The notes beneath the pieces are model-generated. The model was not told where the DNA came from, searched no databases, and worked only from the letters and a program-made list of their open reading frames with translations. The position numbers and the translations under genes are program-made. From positions 248,001-312,000 of the forward strand of contig NZ_KQ410724.1 in NCBI RefSeq assembly GCF_001262505.1: a stretch of 64,000 nt of DNA. The letters run 5' to 3'. The stretch's first letter is position 1. Each line of letters starts with the position of its first letter. Origin of the DNA: Shinella sp. SUS2 (GTDB lineage Bacteria > Pseudomonadota > Alphaproteobacteria > Rhizobiales > Rhizobiaceae). Positions 7,572 to 17,579 of this stretch are shown piece by piece.

Positions 7572-8822
7572 TCACCACGCCAGTTCCAGCGCCTCCAGCC
7601 CGTGGAAGTGGTAGACGTCCTTCACCACGGGCTCTTTCGCGATCCTCAGCCCCGGCAGGCGCTGGAAGAGGATCGGCAGGGCGATGTTGAGTTCCAGCCT
7701 TGCGAGCGGCGCGCCGATGCAGAAGTGGATGCCGGCGCCGAAGGAGAGGTTGGCGCCTTCGTTGCGATCCGGCTTGAAGGCGAGGGGATCGGTGAATTTC
7801 TTCGGGTCGAGATTGGCGGCGGCGAGAATCATGGCCACCTTGTCGCCCCGGCGGAAATGGATGCCGTCGAGTTCGACATCTTCAAGCGCGAAACGGTCGA
7901 AGATGTGCACCGGGGCGGAAATGCGCAGGCATTCCTCGACCGTGCGTTCCGTCGCCTTCTCATCCGCGAAAATCACTTTGGGATCGGCGCCGTTCTCCAG
8001 AATGCTGCGTACGGCATTGCCGATCTGGTGCACCGTCGCCTCGTGGCCGGCATTGAGCAGGACGATGGTCGTCGAGATCAGCTCGTCTTCGGTGAGAAGC
8101 TGGCCGCGGTGCTCGGTGTGCACCATATGCGAAAGCAGGTCGTCGCGCGGCTCCGCCCGGCGCTCGGCGATGACGCTGCGCACATAGTCGGAAAATTCCT
8201 CGGCCGCCTTGTCGGCGATAATCTCGTCTTCCGACGTGCGGCCGAACATGTACATGCGCACATAGGCATGCGACCATTTAAGGAGTTGTGGCCCCATCTC
8301 GTCGGGAATGCCGATCATGCGGGCGATCATCGTCACCGGCAGGATATCGGCGAAGGCGGCGAGCAGTTCGACCTTCCCGTCCTTCTCGAACCGGTCGATC
8401 GCTTCGTGGCAGAGCGCGGAAATCTCCGGCGTCAGCTTCTCGATCATGCGCGAGACGAAGGCGCGGTTGACGAGGGTGCGCAGCCGCGTGTGCTCCGGCG
8501 GTTCCAGTTCGAGCAGAGACCAGGCCTCGGCAGCGTCGAAATGGGCGAGATGCGCCTGCGGCTCCGGCAGGCCCAGCTCCTCGCGCGTCGCCACGTGCAA
8601 AATCTGCCGGCCGAAGCGGCGGTCGCGCAGGAGGCCGTTCACATGGTCGTAGCCGGTGAAATACCACATCTTCTGCTCTTCCCACCAGAAGGTGGGACAG
8701 TGTGCATGCAGCGCCGCGTAGACCGGGTTCGGATCGCGGTAGAAATCGGGATTGCGGCCGTCGAGCGAGACGCGGCGGCTGGCGGGGTCGATGGACAGGA
8801 AGGGGATATGTGTCGTGGTCAT
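7572..8822 (-). CDS. Cytochrome P450
   Basis: Soluble bacterial class I P450 of 416 residues, probably needing separate ferredoxin partners, none of which is encoded next to it. Family landmarks: I-helix segment LLNAGHEATVH (near 256-266), ExxR helix EECLR (near 296-300), and heme loop SFGAGIHFCIGAPLARLE with the proximal cysteine at about 368. The I helix has the usual A-G-x-E-x-T, so oxygen activation should be intact. The ATG at 8822 is chosen over a preceding TTG. Substrate cannot be inferred. It converges on the cupin gene. Confidence 0.93.
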   Translation of the reverse strand: MTTTHIPFLSIDPASRRVSLDGRNPDFYRDPNPVYAALHAHCPTFWWEEQKMWYFTGYDHVNGLLRDRRFGRQILHVATREELGLPEPQAHLAHFDAAEAWSLLELEPPEHTRLRTLVNRAFVSRMIEKLTPEISALCHEAIDRFEKDGKVELLAAFADILPVTMIARMIGIPDEMGPQLLKWSHAYVRMYMFGRTSEDEIIADKAAEEFSDYVRSVIAERRAEPRDDLLSHMVHTEHRGQLLTEDELISTTIVLLNAGHEATVHQIGNAVRSILENGADPKVIFADEKATERTVEECLRISAPVHIFDRFALEDVELDGIHFRRGDKVAMILAAANLDPKKFTDPLAFKPDRNEGANLSFGAGIHFCIGAPLARLELNIALPILFQRLPGLRIAKEPVVKDVYHFHGLEALELAW

Positions 8823-8871
8823 CAAAGACCGGTAGCGTATTCCGGCACCGGGTGAAACCGGAATTTGATTT

Positions 8872-8905
8872 GTTCATGACTGTGAACTAAGTTTGATAAA
8901 CTAAG
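8872..8905 (+). promoter_or_regulatory. Possible operator of the toxin-antitoxin operon
   Basis: GTTCA (8872-8876) and TGAAC (8883-8887) form an inverted repeat, and AACTAAG is repeated directly at 8885-8891 and 8899-8905, immediately before the antitoxin gene. Autorepression by the antitoxin is usual in Phd systems; binding here is inference. Confidence 0.4.
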
Positions 8906-8920
8906 TCCATGGAGATGGCG

Positions 8921-9166
8921 ATGCGGACGGTCAACATTCACGATGCGAAGACCAATCTTTCGCGCCTTGTCGAGCAGGCGGCGAAAGGGGAAAGCTTCGT
9001 TATTGCCAAGGCGGGCAAGCCGATGGTCAAGGTCGTGCCGCTCGATCCGCCGGATGAGGGGAGGGTGAGCCGTTTCGGTTTTCTGCGCGGGCAGTTGACG
9101 GTTCCTGACGATTTCGACCGGATGGGCGAGGATGAAATCACCCGCCAGTTTTCCGGTGACGAATGA
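8921..9166 (+). CDS. Phd/YefM-type antitoxin
   Basis: 81-residue antitoxin with a typical N-terminal Phd/YefM DNA-binding domain (MRTVNIHDAKTNLSRLVEQ, then GESFVIAKAGKPMVKVVPL) and an acidic, probably disordered C-terminus (DDFDRMGEDEITRQFSGDE) that should wrap the toxin. Three in-frame ATGs are available; the one at 8921 is preferred because GGAG at 8911-8914 sits 6 nt upstream and it aligns with family starts. The stop codon overlaps the toxin start by 4 nt (ATGA). Confidence 0.88.
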   Translation: MRTVNIHDAKTNLSRLVEQAAKGESFVIAKAGKPMVKVVPLDPPDEGRVSRFGFLRGQLTVPDDFDRMGEDEITRQFSGDE

Positions 9167-9549
9167 AGCTGCTCCTCGACACGCGCCTCCTGCTCTGGGC
9201 GGCGGCAAGCCCGGAGCGGCTGAGCGACGCCGCGATGGCGCTGATGGCGGATCCGGACAACGCCCTCCACTTCAGCGTGGCGAGCCTGTGGGAGGTGATC
9301 ATCAAATCGAGCCTCGGCCGCCCGGATTTTCAAGCGGATGCCGGACGCCTGCGGCGGGGCCTGGTCGACAACGGTTACATCGAACTGCCGATCGCTGCAG
9401 GCAATGCCATCGCCGTGGCGAACCTGCCACCCCTGCATCGTGATCCTTTCGACCGCATCCTCATCGCACAGGCGAGATATGAGGGCCTGCTGTTGCTGAC
9501 GGCGGACGCGCGCGTCGCCGACTACGACGGGCCGGTGCGGCTCGTCTGA
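9163..9549 (+). CDS. PIN-domain toxin ribonuclease (VapC-like)
   Basis: 128-residue PIN-domain protein, predicted magnesium-dependent RNase held inactive by the upstream antitoxin. The acidic residues are in place: Asp6 (LLLDTRLLLWAA), Glu44 (SLWEVIIKSSLGR) and Asp98/Asp101 in RDPFDRILIAQA, with TADARVADY near the end. The first motif has DTR where most relatives of this subgroup have DTH, a minor difference. Four-base overlap with the antitoxin gene indicates coupled translation. It converges tail-to-tail with ggt. Confidence 0.88.
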   Translation: MKLLLDTRLLLWAAASPERLSDAAMALMADPDNALHFSVASLWEVIIKSSLGRPDFQADAGRLRRGLVDNGYIELPIAAGNAIAVANLPPLHRDPFDRILIAQARYEGLLLLTADARVADYDGPVRLV

Positions 9550-11304
9550 TCATTTCCCGACGGCAACACCTTCCCGCCGGGGATCGGCAGCGCCGGTGAG
9601 GCCGCCGGCTGAGATGGCGATGGCGTGCAGACCGGAGTTCATTTCGCCCACCTTCACCTCGTAGCCGAGCGCCTTCAGAGGCGCGGCGAGTTTTTCCGCT
9701 GCGGTGCCGGCTTCGAGGTCGTAGGGGCCGAATCGATTGATGAGATGCGGCATGGCGACGATCTGGCCGACATCCATGCCCCAGTCGATATGGGCGATCA
9801 GCGCCTGGGCGACGTAGCCGATGATCTGGCTGCCGCCGGGAGAGCCGATGGCCAGCACGGGCTTGCCGTCCTTCAGCACGATGGTGGGAGACATGGAGGA
9901 GCGGGGGCGTTTTCCGGGCTCCACGCGGTTGGCAACCGGCATGCCCTCGTCATGGGTCTTGAAGGAGAAGTCGGTGAGTTCGTTGTTGAGCAGGAAACCG
10001 CCGGTCATCAGCCGCGAGCCGAAGCCGTTCTCGATCGTGGTCGTCATGGAGACCACATTGCCTGCCGCATCGACGATGACGAAATGGCTGGTGGAGGGCA
10101 GTTCGAGTGCGGCGTCGCGGCCGAAGTCGAAGGCGTGGTCCCATTCGGGCTTGCCCGCCGTCACGGCATCTTCGGCAAGTGCCTTGTCGCCGTCGAGCAG
10201 CCTGGCCCGCTCTCCGAGATAGGTTTTGTCGAGAAGCCCCTTGATCGGCGCGGGCACGAAATCCGTGTCCGCAAGGTAGCGTTCGCGGTCGGCGAAGGCG
10301 AGGCGCTGTGCGTCGCCGATCAGCCGCCAGCTTTCGGCATTGTCCTTGCCGAGTGCCTTGAGGTCGAAATTTTCCAGCATGCCGAGCATCTGGCCGATGG
10401 CGACTGCGCCGGAGGAGGGCGGTCCCATGCCGCAGACGTCGAGCGCGCGGTAGGAGGTGCAGACCGGCCGGCGCTCCTTCACCCGGTAGTTCTGAAGGTC
10501 GGCGAGCGAGAGCACGCCGGCATTCTTGCCGGAACTGCGCACCGTATCGACGATGCCCTGGGCGATAGTGCCGGTGTAGAAGGCCGGCGCGCCGCCACCG
10601 GCGATGGCCGAAAGCGTCTCGGCATAGGCCGGATTCTTGAGGATTCTGCCGGCCTTCAGCGGCGCACCATCCGCGCCGAAGAAATAGGCGGCTGCCGTCT
10701 CGAAGGTCTTCAGCCGGTCGCCCTCGGTGGCGATCAGGCCGGCAAGACGCGGCGAGACGGAAAAACCGTCGCGGGCCAGCGTTTCGGCGGGGATGAAGAG
10801 GTCCTTCCAGGGCTTGCGGCCCCAGCGGTTGTGCGCCTCCTGCATCAGCATGACGGTGCCGGGTGTGCCGACGGAGCGCCCGCCGACGACGGCGTCGAAG
10901 AACTTCAGCGGCTCGCCCTTTTCGTCGAGGAAGAGCCTGGGTGTCGCCTCCATCGGCGCGGTCTCGCGGCCGTCGAGCGTGGTGAGCCGGCCGGTCCCGG
11001 CATCGTAGTAGACGAGAAAGGCGCCGCCGCCGAGGCCTGAGGATTGCGGCTCGACAAGGCCGAGCACGGTCTGGACGGCGATCATGGCGTCGATTGCGCT
11101 GCCGCCGTCCACAAGAACCTTTTCGCCGGCCTCGGCCGCGAGCGGGTGGGCGGCCGCCACCAGATGGGCCTTCGCGGTGACGACCTTCGCCGCCGCAAGG
11201 CCGGTTGCGCGCTCCGGCGCGACGCTATCGGACGCCTGCTGGGCGGATACCCCGACCGATGTCAGGAAAAGAAGCCCGAGGGCGACGAGAGATCGTTTCA
11301 TCAT
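9550..11304 (-). CDS. ggt: Gamma-glutamyltranspeptidase
   Basis: Ntn-hydrolase of 584 residues, exported to the periplasm (signal peptide about residues 1-22, ending VSAQQ) and expected to cleave itself before Thr405 in LPSTSHFVIVD into large and small subunits. It hydrolyses or transfers the gamma-glutamyl group of glutathione. Other family marks: SSGLGGGAFLVYYD, DGRETAP, NNELTDFSF and GSPGGSQII. The start is the first of two adjacent ATGs (11304), 5 nt after GGAGG. A full-length, apparently functional copy. It stands alone, convergent with the toxin gene. Confidence 0.93.
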   Translation of the reverse strand: MMKRSLVALGLLFLTSVGVSAQQASDSVAPERATGLAAAKVVTAKAHLVAAAHPLAAEAGEKVLVDGGSAIDAMIAVQTVLGLVEPQSSGLGGGAFLVYYDAGTGRLTTLDGRETAPMEATPRLFLDEKGEPLKFFDAVVGGRSVGTPGTVMLMQEAHNRWGRKPWKDLFIPAETLARDGFSVSPRLAGLIATEGDRLKTFETAAAYFFGADGAPLKAGRILKNPAYAETLSAIAGGGAPAFYTGTIAQGIVDTVRSSGKNAGVLSLADLQNYRVKERRPVCTSYRALDVCGMGPPSSGAVAIGQMLGMLENFDLKALGKDNAESWRLIGDAQRLAFADRERYLADTDFVPAPIKGLLDKTYLGERARLLDGDKALAEDAVTAGKPEWDHAFDFGRDAALELPSTSHFVIVDAAGNVVSMTTTIENGFGSRLMTGGFLLNNELTDFSFKTHDEGMPVANRVEPGKRPRSSMSPTIVLKDGKPVLAIGSPGGSQIIGYVAQALIAHIDWGMDVGQIVAMPHLINRFGPYDLEAGTAAEKLAAPLKALGYEVKVGEMNSGLHAIAISAGGLTGAADPRREGVAVGK

Positions 11305-11476
11305 GGCTACCTCCACTGGAGGGAGATATAGTGCAGACGATCACCGGGAGGAGGCAAGGCCTGGGAGCGATTTACCCTTCCTTCACCTTGCCGGCGGTTC
11401 GGTTGTGGAAATCGCCGCCGCCCGTTGCGTCAGTTAACTGCATTCTCGCATAGAGCGCCGCAAAACACGCACCTGT

Positions 11477-11506
11477 CTTGAAGTCCGCCACCCTCACACT
11501 CTATGT
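11477..11506 (+). promoter_or_regulatory. Candidate heat-shock (RpoH) promoter of clpP
   Basis: CTTGAA (11477-11482), 17-nt spacer, TCTATGT (11500-11506), matching the alphaproteobacterial RpoH pattern at all but one -10 position. It lies about 70 bp upstream of clpP. The remaining 11305-11476 holds nothing else recognisable. Confidence 0.55.
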
Positions 11507-11576
11507 AGGGAAGACGAAACTTGCTGATTCCCAACGTTTGCGAAGGGTTTCAGGGCCACACCGATGAAGGATTGAC

Positions 11577-12209
11577 ATGAGAAATCCCGTAGATACCGCC
11601 ATGGCTCTGGTGCCGATGGTCGTCGAGCAGACCAACCGCGGCGAGCGTTCCTACGACATCTATTCACGCCTCCTGAAGGAGCGCATCATCTTCCTGACGG
11701 GTCCGGTCGAGGATCATATCGCCACGCTCGTCTGCGCGCAGCTTCTCTTCCTTGAGGCCGAAAACCCGAAGAAGGAAATCGCGCTCTACATCAATTCGCC
11801 GGGCGGCGTCGTCACGTCCGGCATGGCGATCTACGACACGATGCAGTTCATCAAGCCGGCTGTCTCGACGCTGTGCATTGGCCAGGCCGCCTCGATGGGC
11901 TCGCTGCTGCTGGCCGCCGGCCACAAGGACATGCGCTTTGCCACGCCGAACGCCCGCATCATGGTGCACCAGCCCTCGGGCGGCTTCCAGGGCCAGGCAT
12001 CGGACATCGAGCGCCACGCCAAGGACATCCTCAAGATGAAGCGCAAGCTGAACGAGGTCTATGTCAAACATTGCGGCCGCACCTATGAGGAAGTCGAGCA
12101 GACGCTTGATCGCGACCATTTCATGAGCGCCGACGAGGCGAAGGACTGGGGTCTGGTCGATCGCGTCATCACCAGCCGCGAGGCGATCGAGGGCGCGGAC
12201 GCCACGTAA
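11577..12209 (+). CDS. clpP: ATP-dependent Clp protease proteolytic subunit
   Basis: Serine protease of 210 residues forming the tetradecameric chamber that degrades substrates unfolded by ClpX or ClpA. Catalytic triad: Ser106 in [15 protein letters not shown], His131 in IMVHQPSGG and Asp180 in [19 protein letters not shown]. The handle-helix and hydrophobic-pocket motifs ([19 protein letters not shown]) are intact. The gene heads the clpP-yjbR-clpX-lon region, with a likely RpoH promoter ahead, consistent with stress control. Confidence 0.98.
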   Translation: MRNPVDTAMALVPMVVEQTNRGERSYDIYSRLLKERIIFLTGPVEDHIATLVCAQLLFLEAENPKKEIALYINSPGGVVTSGMAIYDTMQFIKPAVSTLCIGQAASMGSLLLAAGHKDMRFATPNARIMVHQPSGGFQGQASDIERHAKDILKMKRKLNEVYVKHCGRTYEEVEQTLDRDHFMSADEAKDWGLVDRVITSREAIEGADAT

Positions 12210-12235
12210 CACCTCGTTCGACGCCGCAGGATCTC

Positions 12236-12601
12236 ATGACGCTCGACGACTACAACGCCTTCTGCGCTTCGCTCCCCGCCACGAACCACGTGGTGCAATG
12301 GGGCGGGGCGCATGTCTGGAAGGTCGGCGAAAAGGTTTTCGCTATTGCCGGATGGAGCGACACGGCGGAGCTTGCGGTCACGTTCAAGGTGTCCGACATC
12401 GCCTTCGACATTCTGAGCGAGCAGCCGGGGTGCCGTCCAGCACCCTATCTCGCCTCGCGCGGAATGAAGTGGATCCAGCGGCAAACGGGCGAATCAGTTG
12501 ATGATGCGGCGTTGTGTGACTATCTAAGGGAAAGTCACGGTCTGGTGGCGGCGAAACTGACGCGCAAGGCTCGTTCCGATCTTGGCCTAATGCGCGGATG
12601 A
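12236..12601 (+). CDS. MmcQ/YjbR-family DNA-binding-like protein
   Basis: 121-residue cytoplasmic protein with the MmcQ/YjbR fold. Recognisable segments are WGGAHVWKVGEKVFAIAGW near 22-40, LAVTFKVSD near 46-54, LASRGMKWIQ near 73-82 and a C-terminal helix LVAAKLTRKARSDLGL. Structural relatives look like DNA-binding proteins but no specific function is established. It is placed 26 nt after clpP with a modest ribosome site (CAGGAT), probably in the same transcript. Confidence 0.8.
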   Translation: MTLDDYNAFCASLPATNHVVQWGGAHVWKVGEKVFAIAGWSDTAELAVTFKVSDIAFDILSEQPGCRPAPYLASRGMKWIQRQTGESVDDAALCDYLRESHGLVAAKLTRKARSDLGLMRG

Positions 12602-12610
12602 AGGCAATCA

Positions 12611-12638
12611 CGCGATTTGTAATGATCGCGGGGCTTTA
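12611..12638 (+). terminator. Weak hairpin between yjbR-like gene and clpX
   Basis: CGCGAT (12611-12616) pairs with ATCGCG (12625-12630), followed by GGGCTTTAT. Only a short T run, so termination is uncertain. The rest of the 265-bp gap before clpX shows no certain promoter. Confidence 0.35.
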
Positions 12639-12866
12639 TCCTCGCCACAAAGCCGGTAATATTGGCCGTTAATGCTATGTTGATTTGTGACGGCTTAGCA
12701 TTCGGTGTTTAAACGGGGAATGCGTTGCAACCGGTTCAAGGGCGGGGCCCGGGCCGGTCAGTACCCCTGGAGCCTTTGAAAGGGCGCGTAGGCGTATCCG
12801 GCAAAGGCGGTTTGAGTGGTCCGGCCATCTTCCGGGAGATGAACGGCGTGCTGGAAGGAAAGTGAT

Positions 12867-14144
12867 ATGAGCAAGGTCAGCGGCAGCAACGGCGGCGACT
12901 CCAAGAATACCCTCTACTGCTCCTTCTGCGGCAAGAGCCAGCACGAGGTCCGCAAGCTGATTGCCGGACCGACGGTGTTCATCTGCGATGAATGCGTCGA
13001 ATTGTGCATGGACATCATCCGCGAGGAGAACAAGACCTCCATGGTGAAATCCCGAGACGGCGTTCCCACGCCCCAGGATATCATCAAGGTTCTCGACGAA
13101 TATGTCATCGGCCAGCAGCAGGCAAAGCGCATCCTGTCGGTCGCGGTGCACAACCACTACAAGCGACTGGCGCATGCCGCCAAGGGCTCGGACGTGGAAC
13201 TGGCGAAGTCGAACATCATGCTGGTCGGCCCCACGGGCTGCGGCAAGACCTATCTCGCCCAGACGCTCGCCCGCATCATCGATGTACCCTTCACCATGGC
13301 CGACGCCACGACGCTGACCGAAGCCGGTTACGTCGGCGAGGACGTGGAGAACATCATCCTGAAGCTGCTTCAGGCCGCCGATTACAACGTCGAGCGCGCA
13401 CAGCGCGGCATCGTCTATATCGACGAAGTCGACAAGATCTCGCGCAAGTCCGACAACCCGTCGATCACCCGCGACGTGTCGGGCGAGGGCGTGCAGCAGG
13501 CGCTTCTGAAGATCATGGAAGGCACGGTTGCATCCGTACCGCCGCAGGGTGGTCGCAAGCATCCGCAGCAGGAATTCCTGCAGGTCGACACGACGAACAT
13601 CCTGTTCATCTGCGGCGGTGCCTTCGCCGGTCTCGACAAGATCATCTCCGCCCGTGGCGAAAAGACGTCGATCGGCTTCGGGGCACAGGTCCGCTCGCCG
13701 GAAGACCGCCGCGTCGGTGAAGTGTTGCGCGAACTGGAGCCGGAAGACCTGGTGAAATTCGGACTCATCCCGGAATTCATCGGCCGTCTGCCGGTCCTGG
13801 CGACGCTCGAAGACCTCGACGAGGACGCGCTGATCCAGATCCTGTCGGAGCCGAAGAACGCTCTGGTCAAGCAGTACCAGCGCCTGTTCGAGATGGAAGA
13901 CGTCGAATTGACCTTCCACGAGGACGCGCTGCGCGAGATCGCCCGCAAGGCGATCGTCCGCAAGACCGGTGCGCGCGGCCTGCGCTCGATCATGGAGAAG
14001 ATCCTGCTCGACACGATGTTCGAACTTCCGACGCTGGAAGGCGTGCGCGAGGTCGTCATCTCCGACGAGGTGGTCAAGGGGTCGGCCCGTCCGCTCTACA
14101 TCTACTCGGAGCGCACCGACGAGAAGGCCAACGTTTCGGCCTGA
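12867..14144 (+). CDS. clpX: ATP-dependent Clp protease ATP-binding subunit ClpX
   Basis: AAA+ unfoldase of 425 residues that feeds ClpP. It has the N-terminal zinc-binding domain with Cys18, Cys21, Cys40 and Cys43 (CSFCGK and CDECVELC), Walker A GPTGCGKT at 121-128, Walker [11 protein letters not shown], the pore loop [11 protein letters not shown], and the IGF-type ClpP-docking loop seen as SIGFGAQV. The C-terminal small domain carries [17 protein letters not shown] with the sensor-2 arginine. Full length; AGGAAAG-type ribosome site. Confidence 0.98.
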   Translation: MSKVSGSNGGDSKNTLYCSFCGKSQHEVRKLIAGPTVFICDECVELCMDIIREENKTSMVKSRDGVPTPQDIIKVLDEYVIGQQQAKRILSVAVHNHYKRLAHAAKGSDVELAKSNIMLVGPTGCGKTYLAQTLARIIDVPFTMADATTLTEAGYVGEDVENIILKLLQAADYNVERAQRGIVYIDEVDKISRKSDNPSITRDVSGEGVQQALLKIMEGTVASVPPQGGRKHPQQEFLQVDTTNILFICGGAFAGLDKIISARGEKTSIGFGAQVRSPEDRRVGEVLRELEPEDLVKFGLIPEFIGRLPVLATLEDLDEDALIQILSEPKNALVKQYQRLFEMEDVELTFHEDALREIARKAIVRKTGARGLRSIMEKILLDTMFELPTLEGVREVVISDEVVKGSARPLYIYSERTDEKANVSA

Positions 14145-14167
14145 TCGCGCCAAACCCGTTCAGGAAG

Positions 14168-14190
14168 GACCCGCCGCCGGCGGGTCTTTT
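14168..14190 (+). terminator. Rho-independent terminator of clpX
   Basis: GACCCGCC (14168-14175) pairs with GGCGGGTC (14179-14186) over a 3-nt loop, followed by TTTTCGTTT. Confidence 0.8.
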
Positions 14191-14445
14191 CGTTTGAGGC
14201 GGCTAGTGACATTTCGTGACTGGTCGCCTGCCGCGGGAAGGGGCATGATGTGCAACCTTCCGCTGCTTCGGGAGCCGTTGCGAAACGGTGCGCGCCAAGC
14301 CAGAATGGAAGACTTCGATTCTGTTCTGCGTATGCTCCGGCGGTGCTGCCGGGGGGAAGGCCGCAAGTTCCGCGACAGCGCGGAAGACTACACTTCCGGT
14401 GTTGGTTCGCTTGTCCGTCACGGGGTGGGGCACTCCGCAACCGGG

Positions 14446-14474
14446 CTTGAAAATGTGTTGGCTGCACGCCACTT
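14446..14474 (+). promoter_or_regulatory. Possible RpoH-type promoter of lon
   Basis: CTTGAA (14446-14451), 17-nt spacer, CCACTT (14469-14474). The -35 is perfect and the -10 partial. It lies within the 413-bp clpX-lon gap, which otherwise holds only the clpX terminator and no convincing gene. Confidence 0.35.
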
Positions 14475-14557
14475 GTGGATGGAAAAGATCGCCGGCCCGG
14501 CACTCTGAGCGCCGAATGGACCGGTTCCCGGAAACGGGACGTTTGAAAGGAAATGAC

Positions 14558-16981
14558 ATGACGAAAAAGACGTCTGCGTCGCACGACTCCACGGCCTTCC
14601 CGGTCCTGCCCCTGCGCGACATCGTGGTGTTCCCGCACATGATCGTCCCGCTGTTCGTCGGCCGCGAGAAGTCGATCCGCGCACTCGAGGAGGTCATGGG
14701 CACCGACAAGCAGATCATGCTTGCCACCCAGATCAATGCCTCCGACGATGACCCGGAAACCGATGCCATCTATCGCATCGGCACCGTCGCCAACGTGCTC
14801 CAGCTCCTCAAGCTCCCCGATGGTACTGTCAAGGTGCTGGTCGAAGGCCGCGCGCGCGCCGAGATCGACGGCTATACGGACCGCGAGGAATTCTACGAGG
14901 CGATGGCCCATGTCCTGGCCGAGCCGGAAGAAGACCCGGTGGAGGTCGAGGCGCTGTCGCGCTCGGTCGTCTCCGAGTTCGAAAACTATGTAAAGCTCAA
15001 CAAGAAGATTTCGCCCGAAGTCGTCGGTGCCGCGAGCCAGATCGAGGACTATTCGAAGCTCGCCGACACCGTCGCCTCGCACCTCTCCATCAAGATCGTC
15101 GAAAAGCAGGAAATGCTGGAGACGACGAGCGTCAAGCTGCGCCTTGAAAAGGCGCTCGGCTTCATGGAAGGCGAGATCTCGGTCCTGCAGGTCGAAAAGC
15201 GCATCCGCTCGCGCGTCAAGCGCCAGATGGAGAAGACGCAGCGCGAGTACTACCTCAACGAACAGATGAAGGCGATCCAGAAGGAGCTCGGCGACGGCGA
15301 GGACGGCCGCGACGAGATGGCCGAACTGGAAGAAAAGATCGCCAAGGCGAAGCTCTCCAAGGAAGCCCGCGAAAAGGCGGATGCCGAGCTGAAGAAGCTG
15401 CGCCAGATGAGCCCGATGTCGGCGGAAGCCACCGTCGTGCGCAACTATCTCGACTGGCTGACGGGCATTCCGTGGGGCAAGAAGTCGAAGATCAAGACCG
15501 ACCTCAACGCCGCGGAAAAGATTCTCGACGAGGATCATTTCGGCCTCGACAAGGTCAAGGAGCGCATCGTCGAATATCTCGCCGTGCAGGCTCGCTCGGC
15601 CAAGATCAAGGGCCCGATCCTGTGCCTTGTCGGCCCTCCGGGCGTCGGCAAGACCTCGCTCGCGAAATCGATCGCCAAGGCGACCGGCCGCGAATACATC
15701 CGCATGGCGCTCGGCGGCGTGCGTGACGAGGCCGAGATCCGCGGTCACCGCCGCACCTATATCGGCTCGATGCCCGGCAAGGTCATCCAGTCGATGAAGA
15801 AGGCGAAGAAGTCCAACCCGCTCTTCCTGCTCGACGAGATCGACAAGATGGGCATGGATTTCCGCGGCGATCCGTCCTCGGCTCTCCTGGAGGTACTCGA
15901 TCCGGAACAGAACTCGACCTTCATGGACCACTACCTGGAAGTCGAGTACGACCTGTCCAACGTCATGTTCGTGACGACGGCGAACACGCTGAACATTCCG
16001 GCGCCCCTCATGGACCGCATGGAAGTGATCCGCATTGCCGGCTACACGGAAGAAGAGAAGCTGGAAATTGCCAAGCGGCACCTGCTGCCGAAGGCGATCC
16101 GCGATCACGCCCTTCAGCCGAAAGAGTTTTCGGTGACGGACGGCGCGCTGATGGCGGTCATCCAGCAGTACACCCGCGAAGCCGGTGTGCGTAACTTCGA
16201 GCGTGAATTGATGAAGCTCGCCCGCAAGGCGGTCACCGAGATCATCAAGGGCAAGTCGAAGACGGTCGAGGTCACGGCAGACAACATCCACGACTTCCTC
16301 GGCGTTCCGCGCTTCCGCCACGGCGAGGCCGAGCGCGAGGATCAGGTTGGCGTTGTTACGGGTCTTGCCTGGACGGAAGTCGGCGGCGAGCTGCTCACCA
16401 TCGAAGGCGTCAGCCTGCCGGGTGGCAAGGGCCGCATGACGGTTACGGGCAACCTGAAGGATGTGATGAAGGAATCGATCTCGGCAGCGGCGTCCTATGT
16501 CCGCTCGCGCGCCGTCGATTTCGGCATCGAGCCGCCGCGCTTCGACAAGACCGATATCCACGTGCACGTGCCGGAAGGCGCGACGCCGAAGGACGGTCCG
16601 TCGGCCGGTATCGCCATGGCGACCGCCATCGTTTCCATCATGACCGGAATCCCGGTCTCGAAGGACATCGCGATGACGGGCGAAGTGACGCTGCGCGGCC
16701 GGGTCCTGCCGATCGGCGGTCTCAAGGAAAAGCTGCTCGCAGCGCTTCGCGGCGGCATCAAGAAGGTGCTGATCCCGGAAGAGAACGCCAAGGATCTGGC
16801 GGAGATTCCGGATAACGTGAAGAACAACATGGAGATCGTTCCGGTCTCGCGCATGGGTGAGGTGATCAAGCATGCGCTCGTTCGCCGGCCGGAGCCGATC
16901 GAATGGGATGCGACGGTCGAAGACGCCAAGGTTCCGGCGGTCGAATCGACCGATGAGAGCACCGGCGCGATCGCGCATTGA
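14558..16981 (+). CDS. lon: ATP-dependent Lon protease
   Basis: AAA+ serine protease of 807 residues that degrades damaged and regulatory proteins. The N-terminal LON domain begins [20 protein letters not shown], followed by a coiled-coil linker (near 190-290), the ATPase with Walker [10 protein letters not shown] (near 360) and [11 protein letters not shown], and a C-terminal protease with the Ser682-Lys725 dyad ([10 protein letters not shown] and GGLKEKL). The ATG at 14558 follows AAAGGA and matches the known N-terminus; an open frame extends upstream without coding character. It is followed by one or two hairpins and hup, the standard rhizobial order. Confidence 0.98.
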   Translation: MTKKTSASHDSTAFPVLPLRDIVVFPHMIVPLFVGREKSIRALEEVMGTDKQIMLATQINASDDDPETDAIYRIGTVANVLQLLKLPDGTVKVLVEGRARAEIDGYTDREEFYEAMAHVLAEPEEDPVEVEALSRSVVSEFENYVKLNKKISPEVVGAASQIEDYSKLADTVASHLSIKIVEKQEMLETTSVKLRLEKALGFMEGEISVLQVEKRIRSRVKRQMEKTQREYYLNEQMKAIQKELGDGEDGRDEMAELEEKIAKAKLSKEAREKADAELKKLRQMSPMSAEATVVRNYLDWLTGIPWGKKSKIKTDLNAAEKILDEDHFGLDKVKERIVEYLAVQARSAKIKGPILCLVGPPGVGKTSLAKSIAKATGREYIRMALGGVRDEAEIRGHRRTYIGSMPGKVIQSMKKAKKSNPLFLLDEIDKMGMDFRGDPSSALLEVLDPEQNSTFMDHYLEVEYDLSNVMFVTTANTLNIPAPLMDRMEVIRIAGYTEEEKLEIAKRHLLPKAIRDHALQPKEFSVTDGALMAVIQQYTREAGVRNFERELMKLARKAVTEIIKGKSKTVEVTADNIHDFLGVPRFRHGEAEREDQVGVVTGLAWTEVGGELLTIEGVSLPGGKGRMTVTGNLKDVMKESISAAASYVRSRAVDFGIEPPRFDKTDIHVHVPEGATPKDGPSAGIAMATAIVSIMTGIPVSKDIAMTGEVTLRGRVLPIGGLKEKLLAALRGGIKKVLIPEENAKDLAEIPDNVKNNMEIVPVSRMGEVIKHALVRRPEPIEWDATVEDAKVPAVESTDESTGAIAH

Positions 16982-16987
16982 GCCTTG

Positions 16988-17056
16988 ATGCCGGGTAATG
17001 CATCCGGCATTTTGGAGCGAAACGGGAAAAGACCGGCCTTTTGGCCGGTCTTTTTC
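16988..17056 (+). terminator. Terminator of lon (double hairpin)
   Basis: First hairpin ATGCCGG/CCGGCAT (16988-16994 with 17004-17010, then TTT). The second is stronger: GACCGGCC/GGCCGGTC (17031-17038 with 17043-17050) with a TTTT loop, followed by TTTTTCGTT. Confidence 0.85.
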
Positions 17057-17109
17057 GTTGAAAAACGTGTGTAAAGCCCGGATTCTCAGGGTTTTGCGAC
17101 GAAATTTTC

Positions 17110-17137
17110 TTGCGGGGCGAGGGGCGATGCGTATTCT
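17110..17137 (+). promoter_or_regulatory. Candidate promoter of hup
   Basis: TTGCGG (17110-17115), 16-nt spacer, TATTCT (17132-17137), 50 bp before the start codon. Confidence 0.5.
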
Positions 17138-17186
17138 GCCCCCGACTTGTATGAGTCGTTTCAAACCGTATGAAAGGGGTGGAAAC

Positions 17187-17462
17187 ATGAACAAGAATGA
17201 ACTCGTATCCGCAGTGGCTGAGAAGTCTGGCCTCTCCAAAACGGACGCAGCATCGGCTGTCGACGCCGTTTTCGAGACGATCCAGGGTGAGCTCAAGAAC
17301 GGCGGCGACGTTCGTCTCGTCGGTTTCGGCAATTTCTCCGTATCGCGCCGTGAAGCCTCGAAGGGCCGCAACCTCTCGACCGGCGCCGAGATCGAGATTC
17401 CGGCACGCAACGTGCCGAAGTTCTCGGCCGGCAAGGGCCTGAAGGACGCCGTCAACGGCTGA
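17187..17462 (+). CDS. hupB: HU-family nucleoid DNA-binding protein
   Basis: 91-residue HU homologue that bends and compacts DNA as a dimer. Start [20 protein letters not shown], the hinge [19 protein letters not shown] and the beta-arm with [20 protein letters not shown] are diagnostic, including the intercalating proline in NP-like position (IPARNVP). The ATG at 17187 follows AGGGGTGG. It has its own likely promoter and terminator although it lies next to lon, as usual. Confidence 0.97.
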   Translation: MNKNELVSAVAEKSGLSKTDAASAVDAVFETIQGELKNGGDVRLVGFGNFSVSRREASKGRNLSTGAEIEIPARNVPKFSAGKGLKDAVNG

Positions 17463-17518
17463 TCCTTGGTTCGGGCAGAGCGGTTATCCACTCCGCCGCC
17501 AAACCTGAAATTCAGGGT

Positions 17519-17551
17519 CGGGGTCCGGTTCTTCCGGGCCCCCTTTTATTT
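17519..17551 (+). terminator. Terminator of hup
   Basis: GGGTCCGG (17521-17528) pairs with CCGGGCCC (17534-17541, one T-G wobble), followed by CCTTTTATTT. Confidence 0.7.
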
Positions 17552-17579
17552 GACGGGAAGGCAACGGACCGTCGCCGAA

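Noticed and set aside
8872..8887. GTTC-N8-GAAC as a LexA box before the toxin-antitoxin genes
   Set aside because: Alphaproteobacterial LexA uses a direct repeat with 7-base spacing; this is an inverted repeat with 8, more like an antitoxin operator.
14102..17491. Very long minus-strand open frame (over 1100 codons) opposite clpX end, lon and hup
   Set aside because: Antisense to well-identified genes; its composition (Arg/His/Asp-rich, no domains) is what GC-rich codon bias produces on the opposite strand.
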